From Bacillota bacterium (lineage in GTDB: Bacteria; Bacillota; UBA4882; UBA8346): a stretch of DNA of 32,369 nucleotides. The notes under the pieces are model-generated. The model did no database searches and was not told the DNA's origin. It saw only the letters and a list, made by a program, of their open reading frames with translations. Both the position numbers and the translations under genes were made by a program. The DNA lies in assembly GCA_012728785.1 (NCBI GenBank), contig JAAYEK010000078.1, positions 1-32,369 of the forward strand, read 5' to 3'. Below are positions 1 to 7,629 of the stretch, one piece after another (within the stretch, counting starts at the first letter, position 1; every line of letters starts with the position of its first letter).

Positions 1-1
1 C

Positions 2-424
2 GCGGTCCAGACTCAAAGAATTTTAGAAGAACGAGCAGAAAAGTCGGCAGTTATCAGGGCCGTTTGTGAATGTATCGCTACTCACCGTTACCGTGATCAA
101 AATCCGCCCCGGTCTTTAGAGGCCAAATGTCTATTTGACGCCGATAAACTAGATTCATTAGGAGCGGTTGGGATCGCCCGGGCCTATCTGTGGCTGGGCG
201 AACGGGGTGGAACCGTCTATATGTCACGGGAAGAGTGGGAGAAAACCGATTTTAACAGCAACCGTGCCGAAGATGATTCGTTACAGCGCGAATGGCACAT
301 CAAATTCCGTTTCATTAAAGATCAGCTTTATACAAATACTGCTCGGAGTCTGGCAATCAAACGCGATCAGACCATGATTGATTTTTTGGAAACGTTAGAA
401 CGGGAGATAAATGGGGAAGAATAA
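2..424 (+). CDS. HD-domain phosphohydrolase, C-terminal part
   Basis: The gene starts outside the window; the frame is open from base 2 and stops at TAA 422-424, leaving 140 residues. The segment DADKLDSLGAVGIARAY is the conserved second half of uncharacterised HD-superfamily hydrolases, where the Asp of DADKLD is a metal ligand and the Gly-Ala-Ile/Val-Gly-Ile-Ala-Arg stretch follows it. Before it lies a His-Arg-x-Arg element preceding a Leu-Glu-Ala-Lys helix, as in the same family. The HD dyad itself would lie upstream and is not visible. Such proteins are probably metal-dependent phosphohydrolases, but the substrate is unknown. The next gene is in the same direction about 100 bp downstream, with its own Shine-Dalgarno sequence. 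Confidence 0.75.
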   Translation, partial: AVQTQRILEERAEKSAVIRAVCECIATHRYRDQNPPRSLEAKCLFDADKLDSLGAVGIARAYLWLGERGGTVYMSREEWEKTDFNSNRAEDDSLQREWHIKFRFIKDQLYTNTARSLAIKRDQTMIDFLETLEREINGEE

Positions 425-524
425 TTACAGTGAAGAGTGATCAGTAGTCACTGCAATTAAGGAATGTAGGGGGTATTTGCAGATCGCCCTTAGTATACAG
501 AAATTGAAAATGGAGGTTTCGTCA

Positions 525-1841
525 ATGATTAATTGGGACCGAGTCAATCAAGAAGTCCGCGATTTATTGATTGATTTGATCAAAATCGACACCACCAACC
601 CACCGGGTAATGAGTTGGAAGCTGTAAAGTATTTACAGAAAGTATTTGAAAGTGAAAGCATTGATACTACCATTTACGAATCAGCACCGGGGCGGGGAAA
701 TCTTGTTGCCCGGCTCCCGGGTAACGGGAAGAGGCGACCTCTAGTATTGATGAGCCATTTGGATGTGGTGACTGCCAATTCGGCCCAATGGAGCCACCCT
801 CCCTTTGCCGCCGAGATTGCCGACGGTTATATCTGGGGGCGGGGCGCTATTGATATGAAAGGCATGTTGGCAATGGAAGTCTTTTCCTTGATTCTCCTAA
901 AACGGAGGGGATTGACTCCGGATCGGGAGATTATCTTGGTGGCGGCTGCTGATGAAGAAGCCGGATCGGAACAAGGAGTCGAATGGTTGCTAAAACAGAA
1001 TATTCCCGGGTTAGCTGCAGCCGAGTATATCATCAATGAGGGAGGAGAAGGTAAAATTGATGATGGTATCCCGGTTTATGCCTGTCAAAATGGGGAAAAG
1101 GGCGTGCTTTGGGTTAAAATGAAAGTCCATGGCAGTCCGGGGCATGCTTCGATGCCATCTAAGGATAACGCCATTATTAGGATGGCGGTGTTGCTCAATC
1201 GAATTGGCCGTTATAAACCGGAGCTTTCTCTTTCGGAGACCACCCGCAATTTTTTATTAGAAATGGCGAAGGCCAAAGGTCTTCGATTGATGAAAGATTC
1301 CAAGAATCTTGATTATAGCTTACAGATGTTTGCCAACCGGCATTATGGGAAAGAACGCTCGGTCCAGGCAATGCTTTATAATACCATCTCACCAACGATC
1401 ATTCGGGCTGGAGAGAAAACCAATGTTCTTCCGGAAGTTTGCGAGGCCATCCTAGACTGTAGGCTAACGCCGGGAGAGACCCCGGAAGGGTTTTTAAACA
1501 AGATAAAAGCAGTGGTTAATGATTCAACCGTTGAATGGGAAGTGCTTCAAACAGCCGAATCAACCGAATCCCCGATAAACACTGAGTTATTTTCGATCAT
1601 TCAAAAAACGGTTCAGACTATTAATCCAAAGGCTGTAACCGTGCCATACCTATCTCCGGGTGCTACCGATTCTAGGTATTTCCGAAAGCAGGGCATAACA
1701 GCCTATGGCTTTTTTCCGATTATTCTCTTAGAGGGCGAATTACAGAGGATGCATGGCATTAACGAGCGGATTTCTCTGGAAAACCTGGAGCAGGGGACTA
1801 GGATTTTATATGAGACCGTGAAAGAAGTGAGTAAAGTTTAA
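525..1841 (+). CDS. M20 family zinc metallopeptidase (ArgE/DapE/ACY1-like)
   Basis: A 438-residue zinc-dependent amidohydrolase, probably cytoplasmic, removing an acyl or amino-acid group from an amino acid or small peptide. The family motifs occur in order: SHLDVV (His78 and Asp80), GRGAIDMKG (Asp110, bridging metal ligand), ADEEAGS (catalytic Glu144 and metal Glu145), the dimerisation-domain stretch HGSPGHASMPSKDNA, and a C-terminal His near residue 410 in RMHGINERI. The ATG at 525 was chosen because TGGAGG at 511-516 precedes it by 8 bases; an in-frame TTG at 477 has no such site. Length is normal for M20A/M20F members. The substrate (acetylornithine, succinyl-diaminopimelate or a dipeptide) cannot be told from the motifs, and no biosynthetic neighbour helps. 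Confidence 0.9.
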   Translation: MINWDRVNQEVRDLLIDLIKIDTTNPPGNELEAVKYLQKVFESESIDTTIYESAPGRGNLVARLPGNGKRRPLVLMSHLDVVTANSAQWSHPPFAAEIADGYIWGRGAIDMKGMLAMEVFSLILLKRRGLTPDREIILVAAADEEAGSEQGVEWLLKQNIPGLAAAEYIINEGGEGKIDDGIPVYACQNGEKGVLWVKMKVHGSPGHASMPSKDNAIIRMAVLLNRIGRYKPELSLSETTRNFLLEMAKAKGLRLMKDSKNLDYSLQMFANRHYGKERSVQAMLYNTISPTIIRAGEKTNVLPEVCEAILDCRLTPGETPEGFLNKIKAVVNDSTVEWEVLQTAESTESPINTELFSIIQKTVQTINPKAVTVPYLSPGATDSRYFRKQGITAYGFFPIILLEGELQRMHGINERISLENLEQGTRILYETVKEVSKV

Positions 1842-1886
1842 TACGATTAGGTCCCGGTCAATTATTAAAAAGGTCCCGTTATAAAA

Positions 1887-3089
1887 TTAATTCTTCATGA
1901 AATGGCTTGAATCAGTTGTTTGGTAAGAATCAGAAGTTTCCTCTTCCTTGATTTTCCAGGGACGATGATCTTGTCTAAACTCAGAGGGCGTCATCCCGGT
2001 GAACTGTTTAAAAATACGATTGTAGGTTGATTTTGCGTTGAAGCCCGCTTCAGCTGCCAAAGCGTAAATCGTCATATATTCTTTTTCAGTATCAAGCAGC
2101 AGACGTTTCATCTCTTCAACCCGCAGCCCATTGATATAATCGAAAAAGTTAGTCTGTAGGCATTCATTAATAAACTGGGATAAAACATTCCGGGAAGTGC
2201 TAAGTTTTTTTGCCAAATCGTCCAAGTTTAGTTCGGAAGCGGTATAGAGTTTTTCCTTACTCATCAACTTATTTAACTGGTCCGCTAATGATTGAACAAG
2301 ATCTGGCGGAAGTTCAGTTGATTCGGATTTGATTGTTTTCAGTGAGGATAAGGTAATAATCGCAGTTTGTTTTAGCCCGTGGTATCCAAGGATAAAGATG
2401 GCTAAGGAAACTGTGACTCCTAAGATGTTAAAAGAAACCATATAATTGTATTTTAACAAGATGATACTGAGTATCAAAAAAATAATATATACTGTAGCGA
2501 AAAGGGATATAAAAAAGCGAATCCAGTTTAGATTATTTTCTTCAATATTAGAATAATAGTTTTTTACGCTCTGCCGGTATTGATTGAGTAAACGCTGAAT
2601 AACAAAGAGATAAATCCAAAAATGGATCTGGGCGCAGATAATTATGATCAAATATTCATAATGATCCGGTCGAAAAGATTCAAAATTAATTGGTGATAGA
2701 ATGAAAGATTTTTTGGTGACGTTATCCGCAAAGTAATAAGGGATGAAGCGAAGAAAAACCAATAAGGCCGGTATAAAATGAAACCAATCGCGATGCTGCA
2801 AATGGAAGACCTGAAAGATTAACGAACGGATATAAAAGAAAAGAACCGGTCCGAAAAGCAGTATAATAAAGGATGAGAACTTAGATGTATAGATGCAGAG
2901 TTGAAGTAGGCCTGCTTGCAAAAGAAATATATTGAAAATACTGGTTGAAAATGCACACAGAAGTATTGCCAAATAACGATTGGACTCATAATTTCCATTA
3001 TGGTTATGTAATAAAACAAATGCCAAAAAATAACCTTGGACAATTCCCATCAAAATAATGATGGATATGATATCGATTTTAAATGACAT
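1887..3089 (-). CDS. Membrane-embedded AraC-family transcriptional regulator
   Basis: A 400-residue protein in two halves. Residues about 5-240 hold seven or so strongly hydrophobic segments, with no soluble sensor domain between them. After a linker, residues about 270-385 form an AraC/XylS double helix-turn-helix: LDDLAKKLSTSRNVLSQFIN is the first HTH, and the second includes AAEAGFNAKSTYNRIFKQ followed by the family signature TGMTPSEFR. It should therefore bind DNA while anchored in the inner membrane. The ATG at 3089 is preceded by AAAGGA, and the promoter at 3119-3147 would start transcription downstream of the alternative TTG at 3128. The gene follows cstA on the same strand, but a terminator separates them, so it is probably transcribed alone. 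Its ligand is unknown. Confidence 0.85.
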   Translation of the reverse strand: MSFKIDIISIIILMGIVQGYFLAFVLLHNHNGNYESNRYLAILLCAFSTSIFNIFLLQAGLLQLCIYTSKFSSFIILLFGPVLFFYIRSLIFQVFHLQHRDWFHFIPALLVFLRFIPYYFADNVTKKSFILSPINFESFRPDHYEYLIIIICAQIHFWIYLFVIQRLLNQYRQSVKNYYSNIEENNLNWIRFFISLFATVYIIFLILSIILLKYNYMVSFNILGVTVSLAIFILGYHGLKQTAIITLSSLKTIKSESTELPPDLVQSLADQLNKLMSKEKLYTASELNLDDLAKKLSTSRNVLSQFINECLQTNFFDYINGLRVEEMKRLLLDTEKEYMTIYALAAEAGFNAKSTYNRIFKQFTGMTPSEFRQDHRPWKIKEEETSDSYQTTDSSHFMKN

Positions 3090-3118
3090 AAGTAATCCTT
3101 TAAGTTTTAATAGATTAT

Positions 3119-3147
3119 ATTGTACCAAATATGTTTGATAATGGCAA
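3119..3147 (-). promoter_or_regulatory. Sigma-A promoter of the membrane AraC regulator
   Basis: Reading the minus strand, TTGCCA (3147-3142) and TACAAT (3124-3119) are separated by exactly 17 bases. Each hexamer matches the sigma-A consensus at five of six positions. The start point would be near 3112, giving a leader of about 23 bases to the ATG at 3089. Confidence 0.65.
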
Positions 3148-3199
3148 AAAAATTTTTATAACTTATGATGATGATATAATCTAACTATTTCATAAATAG

Positions 3200-3239
3200 C
3201 AAACAAGCCTATGCTTCTTCCTGAGCATAGGCTTGTTTG
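3200..3239 (-). terminator. Intrinsic terminator after cstA
   Basis: A perfect 16-bp inverted repeat (3200-3215 with 3224-3239) encloses an 8-base loop. It lies 18 bases beyond the cstA stop. On the minus strand the stem is followed by a moderately T-rich stretch. It insulates cstA from the downstream AraC-type gene. Confidence 0.8.
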
Positions 3240-3256
3240 TAGTTTTTAATACTTAA

Positions 3257-4690
3257 CTAAGCGGATACCTGTTCACTTTTTATACCGGCATTATTGTTTT
3301 TGATAATGAAACGGAGAAAAATTCCGAATAAGATTAAAGCGCTGATTATTCCAGCCGGATAAGAGATGGCTATGGGCAACTTGAATCCTTCCGGTGCTTG
3401 TAGGATGTAGGTTACTGAAACAGCGCTCATAAATGTGGCTGGAATCGTGGCAATCCAGTGAAGTAAACGGTATTTAACAAGGTAAACTGCTGCCGTCCAG
3501 AGGACGATCATTGCTAGGGTCTGATTGGTCCAGGCAAAATATCTCCAGATGATATCGAAATTAATCTGCGAGAGGATGGCTCCAATGATAAATAGGGGAA
3601 TAGCAATATATAAGCGGTTAGAAATTGGCTTTTGTTCAAAATTAAAAGTATCGGCAATGGTCATCCTGGCAGCCCGAAACGCTGTATCTCCCGAAGTTAT
3701 CGGACAGACAATTACTCCGAGAACGGCTAGGACACCTCCGATTGAACCCAAGAGAGTTGTGGAGATCTCATGGACGACCCCTCCGGGGCCACCGGCTTTA
3801 ATAGCTTCAGCTAAACCCGGGGTTCCGTTATAAAAAGCTATCCCAGCCGCAGCCCAGATCAGGGCGATTATTCCTTCGGCGATCATGGCGCCGTAGAAAA
3901 CCTTGCGGCCATCGGTTTCTTTTTTGACACAGCGGGACATAATTGGGGATTGGGTGGCATGAAACCCGCTGATTGCTCCACAAGCAATCGAGATAAACAT
4001 CAAAGGCCAAATCGGCAGTTTGCCTGGATGGAGATTGGCCAGGGTCAGTTCGGGTATTTGATATCCTTTAAAAAGTATTCCTCCGGTGACTCCAATTGCC
4101 ATAAAAATTAGAATTGCGCCGAAAAGCGGATAAAGTCGGCCGATGATTTGATCAACCGGAAGAATGGTGGCTAATAAATAATAGCAAAGGACTATCACTA
4201 ACCAAAAAGTAAAATTTAAAGATTCTGGTGTAAGCTTGCTTAACAGTTGGGCTGGTCCTGTCATGAACACGGTCCCGACTAAAACCAAGAGGATAACTGA
4301 GAAAACGATTATAATTTTCTTGATGGTCGAACCAAGGTATATTCCAACAATATCCGGGACATTGCCTCCTTTATGCCTAAGTGAAAGCATACCGGAGAAA
4401 TAATCATGAACTGCGCCGGCAAAGATACTTCCGAATACGATCCATAAAAAGGCTGCCGGTCCCCATAAGGCGCCGGAGAGAGCTCCGAAAATGGGACCCA
4501 AACCTGCAATGTTTAGCAATTGAATTAGAAAAGCTTTTGGTGTTGAAATCGGGACATAATCGACACCGTCAGGCATGGTATATGCCGGGGTGGTTTTGGA
4601 GTCATCCGGTTTAAATATTTTTTCCACAAAAGCCCCATAAAATATATAGCCTAGAATGAGTAAGACCAGTGATAGTAAAAAAGTAAACAT
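3257..4690 (-). CDS. cstA: CstA-family carbon starvation / pyruvate transporter
   Basis: A 477-residue integral membrane protein of the CstA family, the short form compared with the roughly 700-residue E. coli CstA and BtsT. About a dozen hydrophobic helices carry the conserved stretches NIAGLGPIFGALSGALWGP (residues near 60), GAVHDYFSGMLSLRHKG and SGFHATQSP. Known members import pyruvate or peptides with cations. The ATG at 4690 was chosen because an almost perfect AAAGGAGGGG lies 4-10 bases before it; an in-frame TTG at 4714 lies upstream of that site. Immediately upstream on the same strand are a LytTR response regulator and a LytS-type kinase, as for BtsSR-controlled BtsT in E. coli and LytST-controlled pyruvate uptake in Bacillus. 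Pyruvate is therefore the favoured, but inferred, substrate. A 233-bp gap ahead suggests its own activated promoter. Confidence 0.92.
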   Translation of the reverse strand: MFTFLLSLVLLILGYIFYGAFVEKIFKPDDSKTTPAYTMPDGVDYVPISTPKAFLIQLLNIAGLGPIFGALSGALWGPAAFLWIVFGSIFAGAVHDYFSGMLSLRHKGGNVPDIVGIYLGSTIKKIIIVFSVILLVLVGTVFMTGPAQLLSKLTPESLNFTFWLVIVLCYYLLATILPVDQIIGRLYPLFGAILIFMAIGVTGGILFKGYQIPELTLANLHPGKLPIWPLMFISIACGAISGFHATQSPIMSRCVKKETDGRKVFYGAMIAEGIIALIWAAAGIAFYNGTPGLAEAIKAGGPGGVVHEISTTLLGSIGGVLAVLGVIVCPITSGDTAFRAARMTIADTFNFEQKPISNRLYIAIPLFIIGAILSQINFDIIWRYFAWTNQTLAMIVLWTAAVYLVKYRLLHWIATIPATFMSAVSVTYILQAPEGFKLPIAISYPAGIISALILFGIFLRFIIKNNNAGIKSEQVSA

Positions 4691-4923
4691 CCAACCCCTC
4701 CTTTTAATAATCAACTTTCGCCGCTTGAATTATTTGGGTAAAGGCAATGATTTATCTTGCTCCAGCTTTACGCCAAGATCTTTTGACAAGGGGAAAGTCG
4801 AAACTGTTAACTAAATTGTAACACCCTAAGGATTGAAAAGGAGGGTTTGGTAGGCGAAGTGTCAAAAATCGAGGCTAAACGGTATAATACTCGGTATTAA
4901 AACCATGGTTTTTTTCAAACCTG
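4691..4923 (-). promoter_or_regulatory. Upstream control region of cstA
   Basis: The gap between the regulator stop and cstA should contain the LytTR operator and the cstA promoter. On the minus strand, ACCGTTTAG (4883-4875) fits the general LytTR half-site pattern, and ACAGTTTCG (4807-4799) fits it with one mismatch. They are not spaced like a normal pair of direct repeats about 21 bases apart. A TACAAT (4820-4815) could be a -10 element with no good -35, as expected for an activator-dependent promoter. None of these sites is secure. Confidence 0.3.
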
Positions 4924-5676
4924 TTAAAAGTCGAAGAACAACCGGAAGTCTTTTATTTTATTGCGGCTGATCACAATCTCTTCTTTCTCATAGCCGCGCA
5001 TCTTTAGGTGATAAGCATGATTGAACCAAGGTAAAATCTCCAGGATATGATCAAGATTGACCAGGTAACTTCGGTTCGCTCTCCAAAAACCTGCTTCACT
5101 AAATTTGGTCTCGAAGTAGTTCAGGGATTGGCTGGAAAGGTAATCGCCTTTGAGGGCGCATACCCGGCAATGTCGTTCGAAGGTGGCGACAAACACAATC
5201 TCATTGATATCTATTAAGATGACCCGATCGCCATTCCATAATGAAATCTTATGAATCTTCTCCGTCATCCCATTTAGGAAATTCTTAATATTGTTGTTCT
5301 CTTGCCCTTCATTAATAACCGGATTGTTTTGGATTCGCTCTATCGCCATTTTGATCCGGTCCGGTTCGAAAGGTTTTAAAATATAATCCAAGGCGTTAAG
5401 TTCAAAAGCCTTAACTGCAAAAGCGTCATAAGCGGTTGCAAAGACGACCTGTAGATTGTTTTGGATCTCTAATAATTCCTTGGCCAATGAAATACCGTCG
5501 ATATCGCCTAAGTTAATATCAATAAAAGCAGCGTCAAAGCTTTGGTCGGCAGCGGCCTTCAACGCTTCGCGGCCGTTCTTTGCTTCCTGGGTTTGGACCA
5601 TTACTGAGGACTCGATTAAAAATCGTAATTCTTTCCTGGCCGGCGCCTCATCGTCAACAATTAACAGTCTCAGCAC
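4924..5676 (-). CDS. lytT: LytTR-family response regulator
   Basis: A 250-residue response regulator. Residues 1-120 form a receiver domain with the acidic pair at 8-9, phospho-acceptor Asp53 (FIDINLGDIDG), Thr81 and Lys101 (LKPF). Residues about 145-248 form a LytTR DNA-binding domain, including the conserved FWRANRSYLVNLDHI region. It would be phosphorylated by the LytS-type kinase encoded just upstream, whose last 23 bases it overlaps, so the two are translationally coupled. The cstA gene downstream on the same strand is the obvious target by analogy with BtsR/YehT and LytT. The start is ATG at 5676, with AGGAGG upstream inside the kinase gene. Confidence 0.93.
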   Translation of the reverse strand: MLRLLIVDDEAPARKELRFLIESSVMVQTQEAKNGREALKAAADQSFDAAFIDINLGDIDGISLAKELLEIQNNLQVVFATAYDAFAVKAFELNALDYILKPFEPDRIKMAIERIQNNPVINEGQENNNIKNFLNGMTEKIHKISLWNGDRVILIDINEIVFVATFERHCRVCALKGDYLSSQSLNYFETKFSEAGFWRANRSYLVNLDHILEILPWFNHAYHLKMRGYEKEEIVISRNKIKDFRLFFDF

Positions 5677-7381
5677 TGTTTAAACCTCCTTCCACCCAAT
5701 CCGGGATCTGTAACTGAATCTTGGTCCCTCGGTCTTCTCGGGATATTTTGAGCCCATAATCATCACCGTAAAGGTTTTTTAACCGTTTATTTACATTAGA
5801 TAAACCGATACATTCTTTCGGTAATTGTTCGGCGTTCAATTTGTGGATGATCTCTTCATTGATTCCCATACCGGTATCTTCAATTACAATATGGGTTTCA
5901 TCATTGACTTTCCAGGCGCTGATCATAATCGCGCCTCCGTTTTCCATGGGCAAAACTCCGTGTTTCACTGCGTTCTCCACTAGCGGTTGTAGGATGAATT
6001 GCGGTAAGACACATTCCTCCGCCTCTATCGTGATATTGATGGTTACATTCAATTTATCTTCAAATCTTGCTTTTTCCAATTCCAAATAGGCGTTAACCAG
6101 CTGTAATTCTTCCCGTAAACTAATGAAACTATCATTTTGGGCTAAAGTTTTGCGGAAATAGGTACTTAGATTGATCAAAAGTTCCCTAGCCCGTTCCGGT
6201 TTGGTTCGACAAAAAGAGACGATAGTATTAAAAGCATTAAAGAGAAAATGGGGATTAATTTGAGCTTGTAATGCCATTAGTTCCGCTTTCTGACAAAGTT
6301 TTTTCTGATATTCGATCTCGGCCAGCTCCAGTTGGGTGGAGAAGAGTCTTGCCAATCCGGTCGCTAATGTGATATGTACGTTAGATACAGCGTTCTCCCG
6401 GTCCAGATATAGTTTAATAGCACCGATTACTTCATCACGCCTTTTTAGAGGCACAATTACAGCTGATCTTAATTTGCAATCGGAACTGGAACATCCGATT
6501 TCCGATTGGAAACAAGCAATAACCATACTTCCCGTTCTAATTGCTTTTTTGGTAAGCTTGGTTTGGATAGGCGTATTCCGTTTATGATGTTCTTCACCTA
6601 TACCCGCATGGGCCAATATCTGCTTACGGTTGGTGATCGCTACTGCGGACACATCGGACATTTGAAGAATAATACGGGCAACTTCAACTATACCATGATC
6701 CGACAAACCTTTCCGCAAATAACTGAGACAACGGTCGGCGATATCCAAGGCTAATTTAGTTTGAAGAGCAGCCTCTTTCTCTTGTTCTTTATAGATCCCG
6801 TCGATGAAACCGACAAATAGAGAGATGCCCATCGGATTGAATAACACCATAGGTATCCAAATGATCTTCACTAATTCCCAGGCATCTTGAAAGGGTTTAG
6901 CGATGATCAGGATGATTAGCATTTGGATGATCTCGGCGAACATTCCGGCCAGGAAGGCATAAATCCAGTTGTGATGAATATTTTTAAAACGTTTTGATAG
7001 TAAACCTCCGATAATTCCTTCCACTACTGTCGATAATCCACAAGCTAAAGCAGTAAATCCACCAATATCAATCGACCATCGATGAAGACCGGCAATCAGC
7101 CCCGCGCCCAGCCCCACTAAGGGACCACCAAAAATACCTCCAACTAAGACCCCGATAATTCTTGAATTAGCAATGGCGCCATTTACCGAAATACCGGTAT
7201 AGGTTGCTAAAATCCCGATGAGCCCAAAGATGATCGCCATCAATAACTTGTTGATTAAGGTGTTCTTTTTACCTATCACCAAATTCTTAAAGATCTTTGT
7301 TTTTGATAAAAAGTATGCAATAATTAGAATAAAGCTCATATTGCTGATTAGATTTTTCAATACAAAAATTATAGTGTTCAT
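5654..7381 (-). CDS. lytS: LytS/BtsS-type sensor histidine kinase
   Basis: A 575-residue sensor kinase. The first 195 residues form a 5TM-5TMR_LYT membrane domain with ANSRIIGVLVGGIFGGP, a hallmark of LytS, YehU and YpdA. A GAF-like segment spans about 215-345. A His_kinase domain follows with phospho-acceptor His378 (QINPHFLFNAFN), then a HATPase with N-box Asn470 (PLVENAVKHG) and glycine box DTGMGI. Related kinases respond to extracellular pyruvate (BtsS, YpdA, Bacillus LytS), and the adjacent cstA agrees with that. The ligand is inferred. The ATG at 7381 follows a GAGG. The gene is divergent from the kinase gene at 7630 across a 248-bp control region. Confidence 0.93.
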   Translation of the reverse strand: MNTIIFVLKNLISNMSFILIIAYFLSKTKIFKNLVIGKKNTLINKLLMAIIFGLIGILATYTGISVNGAIANSRIIGVLVGGIFGGPLVGLGAGLIAGLHRWSIDIGGFTALACGLSTVVEGIIGGLLSKRFKNIHHNWIYAFLAGMFAEIIQMLIILIIAKPFQDAWELVKIIWIPMVLFNPMGISLFVGFIDGIYKEQEKEAALQTKLALDIADRCLSYLRKGLSDHGIVEVARIILQMSDVSAVAITNRKQILAHAGIGEEHHKRNTPIQTKLTKKAIRTGSMVIACFQSEIGCSSSDCKLRSAVIVPLKRRDEVIGAIKLYLDRENAVSNVHITLATGLARLFSTQLELAEIEYQKKLCQKAELMALQAQINPHFLFNAFNTIVSFCRTKPERARELLINLSTYFRKTLAQNDSFISLREELQLVNAYLELEKARFEDKLNVTINITIEAEECVLPQFILQPLVENAVKHGVLPMENGGAIMISAWKVNDETHIVIEDTGMGINEEIIHKLNAEQLPKECIGLSNVNKRLKNLYGDDYGLKISREDRGTKIQLQIPDWVEGGLNSAETVNC

Positions 7382-7629
7382 TTTGTAAAATCCTCACATT
7401 TATACATATCACTATTAATCTTTTGAAAGTGTCTAATTTAAAAAGTTCTTCTTAGTATTAGTTTAATACGAACTAATGGGAACGGCAATATAAAGTTAGA
7501 ATCTTTAAGATGATATTTATTCTACTCGAGATGTTTGGTAATATGATAATTTTCTATTAATTTTATCCGATATATATAGGTGTAAAATGTAACTTTTCAT
7601 AAATAATAATGTAAAGAAAGAATCTTAAA
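7382..7629. promoter_or_regulatory. Divergent control region between two sensor kinase genes
   Basis: This AT-rich gap must carry the promoters of both the LytS-type gene (minus) and the 7TMR-DISM kinase (plus). Only weak hexamers are visible: on the minus strand a TATAAA just upstream of the lytS Shine-Dalgarno has a poor TTTCAA 18 bases before it. No clear operator repeat or RNA structure was found. Confidence 0.35.

Noticed and set aside
437-460. Short GATCAGTAGTCACT-type string, similar to GGTCAGTAGTCAGG at 11156-11170, as a possible dispersed repeat or phage site
   Set aside because: The copies are short, diverged and without flanking structure; only two are seen here.
4900-4916. AAAACCATGGTTTT palindrome with T tract as a terminator after lytT
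   Set aside because: It has no loop and is AT-rich, so it would not form a stable hairpin on the needed strand.
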